DNA of 64,000 nt from NCBI GenBank assembly GCA_026419785.1, contig JAODTK010001554.1:124001-188000 (forward strand), read 5' to 3'. Below the pieces are notes generated by a model. The model was not told the DNA's origin, did no database searches, and saw nothing but the letters and a program-made list of their open reading frames with translations. This DNA is from Sclerodactyla briareus (Eukaryota > Echinodermata > Holothuroidea > Dendrochirotida > Sclerodactylidae). This document shows positions 25,271-37,168 of this stretch, piece by piece; the stretch's first letter is position 1; each line of letters opens with the position of its first letter. The translations under genes were made by a program, and so were the position numbers.

Positions 25271-27616
25271 TGATAAATAAAAGGATGCATCGAATATGTT
25301 CAATGTGCATATCTTAACTCCTCTCAGACCAATTACCAGTCTCTCCCCGGAGGAGAGGGGGGGGGGACTGATACACTCCCTTGTGAGGTTTAGTTTGTAA
25401 GATGCGGAAGACCGGGGTTCGCATCCCGGTCGGTCCATACCCAAACTTTAAAATTAAAATGGTACCTGTTCAAGTGCTTTTTCGCTGGTCGCTCAGCATA
25501 GGGAATTTGCAAGCAGGGACAACCGAGGGATCTTCAATTCGTAAGTTGTGATTACCCTCACCGCTAAGAAGCATTGCCCTGTTCCTGGTGCCTGTTGAGG
25601 ATCGCAGGTGATTTTTTTTTAAATTAGCATAGTATACAGATCTATGCCACAAGAATACCATAATTTTTTTCTTCAAACTTATGGAATTGCTTCTTGCTCA
25701 TGCGGACATACTGTTGAAATTTTGTCGAGTCTAGTTCCCGACGGGTTAGTGGTACCGAGTATTTTGCCCAGTACTCGGTGAATCTATCCCGAACAACTCG
25801 TTCACCTATGCAAGGTCACTCTATCGCTTCCCAACCGTCCGCAACTGACGCGTCTTAGTTTGCTTTCAGTTACGGTTATATATATATATTAGAGGGCGTC
25901 CAATACCTTTAGAGTATATCTATATACTAGAAGGCCGATGAGAATGATATCCAAGGATGGCGGGATACCCGTCATTATGTTTCCCAGCGGAAGGCTTGCA
26001 TGAAGAGGTCCGCTCGTGCGTAATGCTTCACGGGCATCTGGCCCTTCGCAGAATTTCACTATTCTTCCACTTTCAGCCTATACAGCGAAATATCGCCGGT
26101 TGTACTTCCAACACTTCTCAAGCGAACAATTTGATGGAGGATGTTGCAGGTTTCTCCTTCGCCCTAAAGCGGGACAAACAAGGATTCACCTCAGCCTAAT
26201 TTCACAAAGCTGATATGAAGTGTATTCAAATGTAGGCTGTTTTCTAGTCTTTCTGCATTCTTCTCAAATAATCGAGGGCTAACAGATGTACCGTGGATAA
26301 TACAGAAGTAAGATAATTACGTGCATTTCTCACATATACACATTCCATCTGGAGGCGGCTTCTCCTTTATGCACTATACCACTCGAGGCCAAGTCCCTGT
26401 CATCGCTAGCCCTTGAACTGAATGTATAATTTCGTCATTTTGGCAATTCAAGGTTATTTCTTTATGCATTTATTCCACTTCGGTTTGGTAGCTTGCCATG
26501 CTCATGACACCGTACGTAGTGACATTCAAGTAAATTTGTCATAAAGTCATTATGCGCAATTGCCACGAATACAACATTCAAATTGCGTTTCGTTTAAAAT
26601 TTCGAACATATTATTTTGTAATACAGATTGTCCACATGTAATTGCCTAAATTGTCGTATGAATATGAAGGACTCTACGAATTTTGGACAAGAGGAGGAGA
26701 CAGATAGTATCCTTCGAAAAAGGGGATAATCAGTTAACTAATGTTCGACTAATGCACTTGTTTACGTTATTAACACTTCAAATGGCGAAAAAAGCACCTT
26801 CAGTTGTGCCTAAAAATAACCTATCAATGACAGGTTCAACCACTGATACAGAGGCCACAGTAATGCAGGATTGTTGTTTTATCTCGAGCTTGTAATGGCA
26901 AAAAAGCATATTTCAGAGAACTGAAGAAAAAATTGGCGTTTGCAATAGCCGAATATTTACAGTTTGGTAGACTTTGAGAAGTTACCACAATTTCCTCGAG
27001 TTGGGTGAATACCAAAAATTAGTTTGTTGGGAACGATATTGGCTAGGTCTTTCACTAAGGACATTTTCACGATGCATAGAATTTTATATAATACTGATTG
27101 GTTTCAAATTTGGTAAAAACATGGCCAACAAAGCACAGGACCCAGTAATGACAGTGTTTCCGCTAAAAATGGATGAAAAGTTGTTGATGTTTTAGGTTCG
27201 AGTTTAATGAAACAACACCGGTGATACTAGGTTTGCCATATTTTCATCACCCATGTCCAACTACCCCACCCACCTCTTTCAGCCAAGCTTCGAATAATTT
27301 CAGCAGTTGATATCTATCGTCTAAAATCAGACCCCGCCGAAAATTCAAGTCGCGTCGCGTATTTGCGTGAGTTTTTAGCTATAACGATTGTGTACAGTCC
27401 CACAGACTGTGGCATGGTGTCCATTCTATCTAAATTCTATATCTAAGTCTAAATTATTTGTATGATATCGATATCGTGAATTTTTTGTCGGTTTTACAAT
27501 CAACCCTTGACAAGACTGACAAGGTCAACAGAACAAATTACTCGAATTCTAAGAACTAAGGAGCTCGGAAAGACTGGAAAAATATATAAAAACGTTGTTT
27601 CTCCATCGGATCATAA
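25271..27616. other. No gene recognised; one tRNA-like hairpin
   Basis: At 25411-25430 the text ACCGGGGTTCGCATCCCGGT forms a six-pair stem and contains a B-box-like GGTTCGCATCC, but there is no matching A box or acceptor stem, so I do not call a tRNA. Frames at 25957-26213 and 26683-27195 (plus) are unrecognised. Confidence 0.45.
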
Positions 27617-27865
27617 CAGAAGCGTACGCAGAGATTCTTCAGGAGGAGGTGGTGGGTTGAGGTCGAGACCCAAGGGAAGTGCGCCCTCATAAATGGCCTC
27701 ACCCTCCCTATGGCAAAAAAGACCCTTTATGGTCCCCTAAAACACCTGCTTCGCAATATTTGCTAAATCACATCGTCAAAACCTTACTGTAGGCAAAACT
27801 CGGGTCATGGGGGTTCTGACCCCCACCACTACCCCTCCCCCACCCCACCCGTGCGTACGCAACTA
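27617..27865 (+). mobile_element. hAT-like MITE, 249 bp, with 8-bp target duplication
   Basis: The octamer GATCATAA flanks the unit exactly on both sides (27609-27616 and 27866-27873). The ends are CAGAAGCGTACGCAG on the left and, on the minus strand, TAGTTGCGTACGCAC, so GCGTACGCA is shared as the core terminal inverted repeat. An 8-bp duplication and CAG-type ends are characteristic of hAT elements. The body is G-rich on the left and C-rich on the right, and codes for nothing. It is therefore a non-autonomous copy mobilised by a transposase encoded elsewhere. The short terminal repeat is the main uncertainty. Confidence 0.75.
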
Positions 27866-27873
27866 GATCATAA

Positions 27874-29869
27874 TAGGTTCTGATCAGTGCTCAGTTACTA
27901 GTGTTCAGATTGAATTGCAATGAGAGGCGTCCCCTGGTTTCAGAATCTGCGAATGCTCCGGTTTCTTATATTATATAAGAGAGAACTCATACAGATGAGA
28001 GATAGGGGGCTTTTGTTTGCAAGAACATTCGCCTGCACGTATACAGTACACTCACACCACATGAAATATCATGTAGCATTCACAGAATTACTGTCTTTAA
28101 GTTTTCTCGCCGCCGCGTTGAATCACTTTAACGATGTTTCGAAATTAACGAGCAGGGAAATTACTCACCACCACATCTTCCTCGAATTCATTTACAAGTA
28201 TGACATCAAAATAGTATGTCAATTAAATATTTCATATCCCCAAGCCTATATTCACTTCGGGTTCTAACATCGGAGTACATAATTACTTACTATGTTATGT
28301 TGATGGCAGTGCATGAGACACTAACGCCCACACAGGCCGTGGCTACAGGTGCATTATGTACAGTCATACTAAGAATGAATATCTATTTACATGTAAACTG
28401 TAAATTCACCGGACGTGCATACTTGAAGGATCCCATCTGACAAGACGTCGACATCTCCGACTTTAATATGACCAGTGTCTGTTTCGAATAGATCGCGATC
28501 ATGCAGGTACAAAACTGAATAAATGTCATTCCTGGTTCGTGATACTGTACAAATGCGACGGGAATTTGATCAAGCGTCAAAATTGTTTTTCAAAAGTACT
28601 CTGCAACAACGCGGCTGACACACCCCGGCAATTGGTTACATGGTACTTTGACTTCAATAAGGAATAATTTGGACTTTTCTTCTTAATGCATGTAGAAAAT
28701 ACTCCTTCTTTGTTTGTAATATTCACGGGAAAGTTGTGCGTTCACAATACTTCAACGTTGTTTTCCCGTTCTTGCCTATCATTCTAATTACCCAAATAAT
28801 TAGGTACGGTACTTAATGTGGGGAGAAACACACATACTGGGTCAGAGGGCATCAAATACTTAGTTGTTGTTCTTTCACCTCGTGTTTTCCCGAGTGGGTA
28901 ATTGATAGGATTGCTAAGTTTCCCGTGGCGGAGGTATTGATTGTCTTTGCTGACCTATATTGTCGTGTTTGTTCAAAATTGTACAACCTGCGGATTGGTT
29001 AGCTGATTTTTTCCTCGCTAATTCCTATGTCCTCGTCCCCAATCAATATGTATTTTAACCTCCAGTTAAACCTATCTAGTATCCCTCCAGTCCGCTTTTG
29101 TTTGTTGGGCTTCAGAGATCTACAATGTTTATTCAAACCAGGCCAACTCCGACCAGAATCAGCAAACTCCTTATCTAAATCTCTCTGGGCTGCGTTCCGG
29201 AACCACTCAATCAATAACTGACACACGGTAGAATCAATTCGGCACTAGTCGAATGGGTTCCGAATGTCGCTACAAAGACTAATTAGAAAAATATATGGAG
29301 GTACGAAATTCACTTTAAAAAGTCCTGATTAATTGTAGTCCTCAATATTGGAACGGGGCCAGCCTGGTATCCAGATGTGACACCTAAAAATACAGAATAC
29401 CTGTGACATAAAATAGAGGCACATTTCATTCCGGTCAAGCAACACGCTGTGGCTCCTCGTGTTTATAAAGTCCTCAAACATTCTGTTATTTGTAAATAAC
29501 TGAATTTGCTGTGTTTAAAAGGTTTTCAGACGTTTACCTCCAATGTCCTCAGATGACCTTTGACTTGATTCACCGACAATAAGAAGGATTATTTACTTAT
29601 CATGTACCGAGTATAAGCCTTACTCAAGTTTAGGCAAAGACTTACATATGCAAGAACGCGCTCTCGCACATACCTAACTGTATTCCTCTACTGACGTCAA
29701 GAAATGAGAAAACATGAAAAGACATACGTGGGGAGGCAGTTAGGGGACACGAAAGTAACGGAAGGAGAAGCTGTTGTGTTGTCTCCCGCTGTGTTGGCTT
29801 CCTGTGTCGTGGAGAGGAGGACTTGTTACCAAAGACCAAGGGGGTTACGTTGCTTAAGTTATCGAGTTT
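27874..29869. other. No gene recognised
   Basis: Frames such as 27920-28267 (plus, 115 codons) and 28999-29226 (minus) have no known domain. No repeat structure is visible. Confidence 0.45.
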
Positions 29870-30025
29870 ATCGTACGTATTCTTACTTGCTATGGTTGTG
29901 CATCGTCGATGGGAATACCACCTTATGGTGTCCTCCGGGGTTCTCTGTATTTGGGTTATTTGTTGTATATCAATGATCTCCCAGAAGGTTCAAAATGTGG
30001 CGTGACTGTGGAATACGTGTTAACT
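29870..30025 (+). pseudogene. LINE reverse transcriptase remnant (PQGS box)
   Basis: Across two plus-strand frames the text reads VSSGV, then GSLYLGYLLYINDLPEGSKC. This matches the conserved [22 protein letters not shown] block that precedes the FADD catalytic box in jockey/CR1-type reverse transcriptases; the PQG portion falls at the frameshift. A weak VDG just upstream fits the usual position of a VDGxxS turn. No FADD box follows in readable form. Only about 40-50 residues remain, so the clade is not determined. Confidence 0.6.
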
Positions 30026-31858
30026 CTTCATGTTGCGCCGTTCACGTTACAGAGGCTATTCGTATAAGCTCTTTTGCCCATATTAATAATCCGAAGCCGT
30101 TTATATGATATGCAGTAGCGTTGCGTTGGACGAGAATGAAAAATCATACCGCTGATGACTCGCTTGGTTATGACTATAATATTAGTCCTGAATATTAGGC
30201 AATAGCGTAAATACGTGACTTAAGTTGGATGATGCTAGGGGAAACGTCAATCCACCCCTTCCATATCCCCGCCATAACCTGGGATATGGGCTAGTGCTAG
30301 TGGGCAAAATTGCTACATAATAAATAAAAGAAAAGTTAGGTAAAACTTAATGTTATGCGAATGAGGATCCTCATTCAGGTTGCAAATTGCTCGGTTCAGC
30401 CTAGTTCTTCAAATCGGAATAATATTTTAATTGACTGGAAAGCGACAAGACCAAAAATGTCATGACCTACTGCAATTATGATGCTATGTTACCCCGGCTT
30501 GTCTGTACAAACTCTCATTCTCGTGACTATAGTGCGTCTGCATCACAAATTACCGAGCGAAAGTTTTGGCTGAAGTTGCAGTGATCTCTAAGTTATAATA
30601 GTTTTTTTCAGACATTGAAGCAAAGAAGAAGGCCTTTGTGATAATAAATGCCATATTCAACAGCGTACCGATACAATAACTTCTCCAAAAAGAAAATTCT
30701 TAATGCAATCTACATATGAAAAATATGAATATTGTATCGGTTATCAAATCCTCGAAATGTTAACGGCATAGGCGCCAATGGAATTATTTAATTGAAGAAA
30801 CAGCCGTGTATAATTTACCCTCCCGATTTTTTCCGACTGTGAATTTGAAAATAATATAGTATTATATTCCGATCATTCCGTTTGTTTAGTTTTATTATAC
30901 CGTGCTCTTCAAATAACTCTGAAATCTGGACGAATATCTACTTGGAATAGTCATTGTAGCGGCAGATGGTGAAGGATTCGAAGAGACGAAGGATTCACAG
31001 GAGGATGCATGTTTTTGGCTCTAATCCTTTATTTATTTACCTCCGTGAAAACTGAAATAAATATATATAAATTCGTTTAATATTCAGTCATCGATAATTC
31101 CTAAACGTTTCGTAATTATTTCTATTCGATACACACGAACACTTGATTTTGTCAGGAATAACTCAATTTACCAGGCCTATGATAATATATAAAGAAAATA
31201 TACCCCTTTAGTCTCTCTTTCTTTGGTGCCTCGGTGATTCAAGTCAAACAGGTAATCAATAGCCGCCGGCCAGTCCCACGAAGAAAATAATAACCACAAA
31301 TTGGGTGTACACTAAACGACGTCGTAAACGAATGTGCCCACGCTCAGGCTTGTAACTAATGCGGCTGACCATCGGCCCATTGAGAACGAGGGACCAAAGA
31401 GGAATTCAGAAACGATGAATATGCAGATCGGGTCCGACCATTACAGTTATGACAGATTATGATAATTTTCAATTGACATAGAGACGTGATTTCTCCACCA
31501 GTAATCTCGCCGAAGAAACATTTCCATCAACTGTCAACTGTCAAAACATGGCTGAAGTAACTTTGTCACGACCGTCTGGCGCGTGAAGTGGAAAAAGACT
31601 AGTAACTAGCCGTTGTCTGTACTTCTTCAGTTCCCTGGGATATACAAAGAGGTGTAGCTGTGATAAGTGTGAAGACGTCAAGAGTCCTGCAACCTTTGCG
31701 TGGGATGTGCTGTGACAAACAGCACGAGCATAGCCAGTGATTCGTCTGGGCAAAGGGAAAAAAAACACACATTTCTTGTAAAGTAGGGGAGGTTAATATG
31801 AATGTAAACACAGGCTGTGCTGCTTTCCGAATAGAAAAGAGAGTTCGACCTTTTTCCG
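30026..31858. other. No gene recognised; one strong hairpin
   Basis: CCATATCCC (30261-30269) and GGGATATGG (30281-30289) form a perfect nine-pair stem with an 11-base loop. No T-run follows and no gene abuts it. The rest is featureless to me. Confidence 0.45.
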
Positions 31859-32080
31859 TTATTGTTTTGCAGGCACATGTACAGCTTCAATATGATCGAA
31901 ATGAATATAACCGTTAGCTGACTGGCTATGGACCTTGATTCGTTTTGAACATCTGAGATGGACGGTGTCCTTGTCATATCCTGATTAGTTCAAATGTGAA
32001 GACTCATAAATATGATCGACTCGACAACGGCCACACTGCAGAAGCCGAGGGAAATGAAATCAAGTATATTTTCAATTATT
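31859..32080 (+). repeat. Repeat block A, copy 1
   Basis: Starts TTATTGTTTTGCAGGCA. It matches 32327-32588 along its whole length, with many one-base indels, including the landmarks GAAATGAATATAAC, ACATCTGAGATGGA and GACAACGGCCA. Block B copy 1 follows about 7 bp later. The block does not code for protein. Confidence 0.8.
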
Positions 32081-32087
32081 ACACTAC

Positions 32088-32332
32088 GGAGGGGTCAAAA
32101 TTGTCCCATGGGTAACAACACATTTTGTCCGAGTTCGATCCACATCGTCAGAAAACGAAAATTGAAGCCTAGAAGGGAACTGTACCAGAATGTATAGCTA
32201 GATCGATAATATCGGCTTATGTGGCGGATCACAATATCTCAACAAGAAATCGAGTCTAACAAAAAGGGGCCCTGTGCCTCTCGCGAAGCGCGTATCACGA
32301 GAGAATTGGACAGACAAAATGGGTGGTAATTG
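32088..32332 (+). repeat. Repeat block B, copy 1
   Basis: GGAGGGGTCAAA, GAGTTCGATCCACATCG, GGCGGATCACAATA, AAAGGGGCCCTGT and AAAATGGGTGGTAATTG occur in the same order as in 33841-34094. Relative to that copy this one lacks about eight single bases, mostly in homopolymers. Block A copy 2 starts in its last six bases, so A1-B1-A2 is a tandem arrangement with a 468-bp period. Confidence 0.85.
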
Positions 32333-32485
32333 TTTTGCAGGCAACATTTACAGCTTCATATGATAGAAATGAATATAACTGTTAGCGACTGCCTATGGAC
32401 CTGAATTCGTTTAACATCTGAGATGGAAGGTGGTCCTTGGTCATATCAGGATTAGTGCAGATGGAAGACTGATAAAGAATGATCC

Positions 32486-32528
<43 letters not shown>

Positions 32529-32588
32529 TCGACAACGGCCAGCACTGCAGAGCCGAGGGTATATGAAGTAAGGTATATTTCAATCAAT
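32327..32588 (+). repeat. Repeat block A, copy 2, with a 39-T run
   Basis: Aligned with copy 1 throughout, except that a pure T run occupies 32489-32527 immediately before GTCGACAACGGCCA. Copy 1 has no T-run there, so the run was gained after duplication. Confidence 0.8.
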
Positions 32589-33840
32589 GACCTATATCTC
32601 CCACTGAACCGTATGATAGATGAAAACCGAAACAGACCTGCAAAAGTCTAGTCGGTGCAAAAGTCTAGTCGGTTGGATTTTAATACAGACTGCATGCCGT
32701 GACCGGGATTGATACGAGAATTCGAGTTTTATTTGAAAAGTTCAAATTTGCCGAACCATTGCGCGATACACTCCCGTGCCAAGTACACAAATTGTATGAC
32801 CGTAGTCTAGGACGAATTAATGTTCGTTTTATTGTGAAATGCTGTTGACTCTTTGGGTGATCTATTGAAGCCACGTTTCGACAACTCGTTATCCTCCTCT
32901 TTTTTTTTTTTACTTGCAAAACGATTTCGACCCGATGCATTTCTCTAAACTGGTTAGTGAGACTTGATCTTTTCTGTCAAGCGAGGAATAGTACAGTACC
33001 TCAAACGCCAGTTTCCCCAAGGCAGGAGTACGGGACTACTCGGTAACTGTGATGGGGATTCTAACCCTCCTTCATATTTTGAGATTGGGCGAGTGAACAT
33101 CGCGATAATTAGCTGACATCTGACCAGTCTTAGTTTGCAGCATTGCGTATTCTTGGTCGACCCTACATTTTGTATGCAACACAGAAAAAACATTTTCTTA
33201 CAAATTGTCCTTTTGATCCTCATCTCAGGTTCTCACAATTCACGTGGTCACGTGGTGGTCTAGAATTTGTCTTCAGGATGGGTTCTTCCTCATTCCTTCA
33301 ACCATTCAGTAATACCGGGCTTTAGGTATCAACTTGTATACATCATGCTGCTTTCCGGTCATGAACTTTTCAGACCATCCCCTCCGAGATCCGGGGGTCT
33401 TGGGAGCTTAGTAAACAAAGTCCCCGGCTTTTCTCCCAAACCCCGAACACACTAGGCGCAATGGCAGTCATTATACTGGCGAACTTTCGTGACGATCTGC
33501 CTGACTGTGGGAGAAGAAGCGTTGTTTCATCAAGTTTCTGCTAAGATGAGTGACATCACCCCTTCAATGACGTTAAATCGACAAAGTTTCATGTTAATCC
33601 ACTTGATCCGATGAGCGCGAATCACCTCGCAGGTTTCTGCAGCTCTTTACATATTAACTCACTATGCCTCTCTAATGTCCTTTGACCTCAAATCCCTGGA
33701 CACCTCGTAGGTACCACTTGCCCATGAAAACACTGACCGAGTATCAAGGTAATTTGAACTAATCTGTAGGAAGTGGATCATTTTGCAGTTTTCTACATAA
33801 TGGCTCAATATGCCTCTTTATTCAATTTTGACTTAACCAA
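32589..33840. other. Spacer between repeat blocks; no gene recognised
   Basis: It contains a 15-bp tandem repetition around 32640 (GCAAAAGTCTAGTCGG) and, from about 33560, loosely repeated text in which CT(A/C)ATATGCCTCT and TTTTGAC/TTTGACC recur about 150 bp apart. If A2 and B2 were once contiguous, this 1.25 kb is an insertion, but I cannot see terminal repeats for it. Confidence 0.4.
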
Positions 33841-34094
33841 GGAGGGGTCAAAGATTGTCCCACGGGTCAACGAACATTTCGTCCGAGTTCGATCCACATC
33901 GGTCAGAAAAACGAACATTTGAAGCCCCAGAAGGGAACTGTTACCAGAATGGATAAATAGATCGATAGATATCGGCTTATATGGCGGATCACAATAGCTC
34001 AACCAGTGATCGAGCTAACAAAAAAGGGGCCCTGTTGCCTCTCGCGGAGCGCATAGCACGAGAGGTTGAACAGAGACAAAATGGGTGGTAATTG
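33841..34094 (+). repeat. Repeat block B, copy 2
   Basis: Longer and apparently better preserved than the copy at 32088-32332. It ends AAAATGGGTGGTAATTGACATG, where copy 1 instead runs into block A. Confidence 0.85.
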
Positions 34095-36964
34095 ACATGT
34101 CTACGTACACCCCCACCTACCTCCACAGTTAGTGACCGCCAATGGAACACTACCTTATTCCGCGTACCTCTACCGCCACGGATAAAAGTGCATTATCCAG
34201 GTCTGCACCCTTCCTGGCGGTTGTATAGGCTCCGTGTCCCGCTCGGCAAGTATCCCATGAGACAGATTAACTTTGAATCTAATCATATGTGAGGAGATAT
34301 TTACCTTGAGAGGATTAGCAGTATTTTTTTTTTTTTTGAGATGATTGGAATGCCTAAAGCAGTGAATCTGTAGGAATAAATACGATCGAACAAAAGCAAC
34401 AGCCGAATTCAAACTTCACGAAGGAATCGCAAAGACCCAGTTGTTTCGCGAGTATTCCAATTTTCCGCATCGACAATAATTTGATCAGCGAAAACTCGGG
34501 AGTCATGCGGCATACCTCGCGCACGGCTCTCCTGGGGATTTGTGGGAACTTGATATATTTTGGATACAGGCATACATCTATTGATTTGAGGCTTTCACAG
34601 CATCCATCTGCCGTTGAAAGGCCAGGAGAAGGTTCTCTCTCTCTATAGACCACTAAATCATTCCTCTGTGGAGGTATATGATTCCGGGCACTGGTATTGT
34701 TCCCTCGAGCTAACTAGAATTTAGGTGATAACTGAAATCTTAATATCTCCCAACAGCAAGGTGTTTTTCAATTAGTCGCAGAGCAATGAGTTGTTTCACA
34801 ACGGGGGAAAACGAGTAGTGTAACATATTCCGTTCAAATCGATATTTGTATGATGATAAATAAGTAGAAGCCAGAAGTATATCTGATACTGTAGTCCACA
34901 TAGCACCACTCTAGCTGGATATTCTTACCCTTACTCTGACAAACCTCTGACTAAACTCTGTACTAGGTGAACCCGAACCCTAGTTAACTGCCTGGCTACG
35001 TTTTGCCTAATGTTGTTTTCTATCGACTCACTTAGTGCGGCTGGAACTGCCCCAATTTATACTTCTCTTACAGTCATACGAATAGCTCAATACAGCGATA
35101 CAGGTAATTCGACAGAACTGTGCTACTAGGAATGGCACTCTCGAGAATAAGTTTGCGAACCGAGATATTCTCTGAACAGACTATGGAACGTTTCATGACA
35201 AACTGTTCGGGACACCACTGTGAGTTTAGATATTTTCAAATACAAGTGTGAATATGCTACAGGACTATATTGTGGAATTATGTTTTCTGTTCATGTTGGA
35301 AGCGAAACGTTGAGGGTGTCATTTGTTTCATTATTCCAGAGAAGCAACGCTTTGAATATCCATGTCAGGTTCTGAATAACGCCTAAAGTAAGGAAAAGAC
35401 ATTCATATGATCAGGATGAGGTATGGTTCGAATATGGTTATGGTTCATTTAGAATGAATTTCTATGATCCAAAATACCTGCTGGATGTAGTTCGGGTATC
35501 CTATCCGATTCTGTGGCGTCATGCAATTCGTCGGCGGAAAATCCAGAAAATTGTTGGGAACTACTGATTGTGGGCCACGCGTCATGCACTGTCGTCAACG
35601 TCTAAGTAGCTGTAGCCGGGGAATAAATTTGGTCTTAAGTAGCAAAATCATCACTTGTCTCTAACAGTGCAACGATGTCATTCAAGGATCTATTAGTTTA
35701 TACGGTCGAATTGATGAGACCGAGCGGTCCTTATATCGAACATGTATTTTTGTCACCTGTGTGTTAAAGAGAACGACGTCGCTCATCGAGAACACTGAAC
35801 GTTGTTGGAATTCATTTTACTGAAGGTAAATACATAAGTCAGAGTAGCCTTGTATAAGCATTCCATCGGCCTGTATAGTTCGTCAGCCAAGGAGCAGCGC
35901 CATCCAATCATCAAATACCGATCTCCCACTGGACCGCAGCTGGTACATTTGTATAGTAAAGAAACCATAACCGCACATCCTATAACAGACGACAATACAT
36001 ATATTGATATGATACCCGAGTGACAACTTACCCCAGCATATAAATAGCCCAACTGTCCGTCCTCGTGAAACAATGCTAGCTCAGCGTGTTTTTCAGGACA
36101 CATATTCAATAGGAAAACATACCATCTACTGACGTGATACTCAGCGAGGTTTGGGTTACGTGTTTGTCGCAGTCGCAGGTTCATTTCTTGTTAACGGAGG
36201 ACTGCGTAGTATTACTTGAAATACAGAATTGTACGCAGTAGTAGAATGTCTTCCAGAGGTAAAGTACGAAGTGAGGGCGGAAGAATGGCAGAATGGTATC
36301 AGTGACGCTTTGCAACCAAACAGTCTAGCAGTCACCCAACGTTTTCCCCTAGGTGATTGTACTTGTAGTTGCGATGAGTGAGTTTTGGTCTTCACTTCAT
36401 GAATCTGCTGTTGTGCAGTGGATCTGTGCATGCGATCATGGTGTTTGTTTCGGGGTATTTGCATATGTCTCGTCGGTCAGTTGTGAGCAGTCACGTTGAA
36501 CATGGGTGGGTTCCGACTTCCATGGAGTTCAATGATTGTCCTCCTTTTCAGGGAATGGTTACATCTCTGCCTCGATATCACCTCAGCACTAGTGAAGAAG
36601 AGTAAGTGATTTATCGCCGGTGCTCATCCATGATCAGAGTTCCTAGATGAGCCTAACCACACAGGCTTCCTCATGCCTCTATGGGAGGCTACTGGAGTAT
36701 TAAAACAAACATGCTGGCTTCCTGAACCCGTAGAAATCAAATGAAAAACGTCAGTTATTCTCGACGTGAAAGATGTCGAAATAAGTAAGGACAGTCCGAA
36801 TATTACGACAATATAGTACGAAGACCTAGAGGAGACGAACATTGTAAAAAAACAAAAATTATGATATCATTACGTCAGCTGGTTTTAAAGCACTATTGGA
36901 TTTTCCACATGAAATCACAAAACATCACAAACATCGTTATAGCGTTATTATTCTAGTGGCACTG
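34095..36964. other. No gene recognised
   Basis: The largest frame (35783-36184 minus, 133 codons) has no known domain. A T-run lies near 34324-34337. I see nothing else to annotate. Confidence 0.45.
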
Positions 36965-37168
36965 ATTTTCCGTCTTCCCCTAGTTCTGGTCATTCATTAT
37001 AGCTGTTATTTTTTAGAGGAAAGGGGAAGATAATAATAATAACCAGTGATTATTTAACACCTTTCCCACATGTTCAAAGCGCTTCACGGATCTTTATTCT
37101 GATCACCAGTGACTTGTTACACCGGTACTATAGACAACATCTTTTTGGGGGCTTGTTCACTCCCGACC
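36965..37168. repeat. Dispersed repeat containing AAAGCGCTTCACGGATC
   Basis: The words AACACCTTTCCCACATGTTC and AAAGCGCTTCACGGATC are of a kind seen widely in marine invertebrate interspersed repeats. A related word, CAGCGCTTCACGGAT followed by CCGATCATAGG, occurs at 62239-62275. It directly abuts the inverted-repeat element that starts at 37169. Confidence 0.55.

Noticed and set aside
25400..25440. Possible tRNA gene
   Set aside because: There is a T-arm-like hairpin with a B-box word, but the T-loop has an extra base and no A box, anticodon arm or 5' acceptor strand pairs with it.
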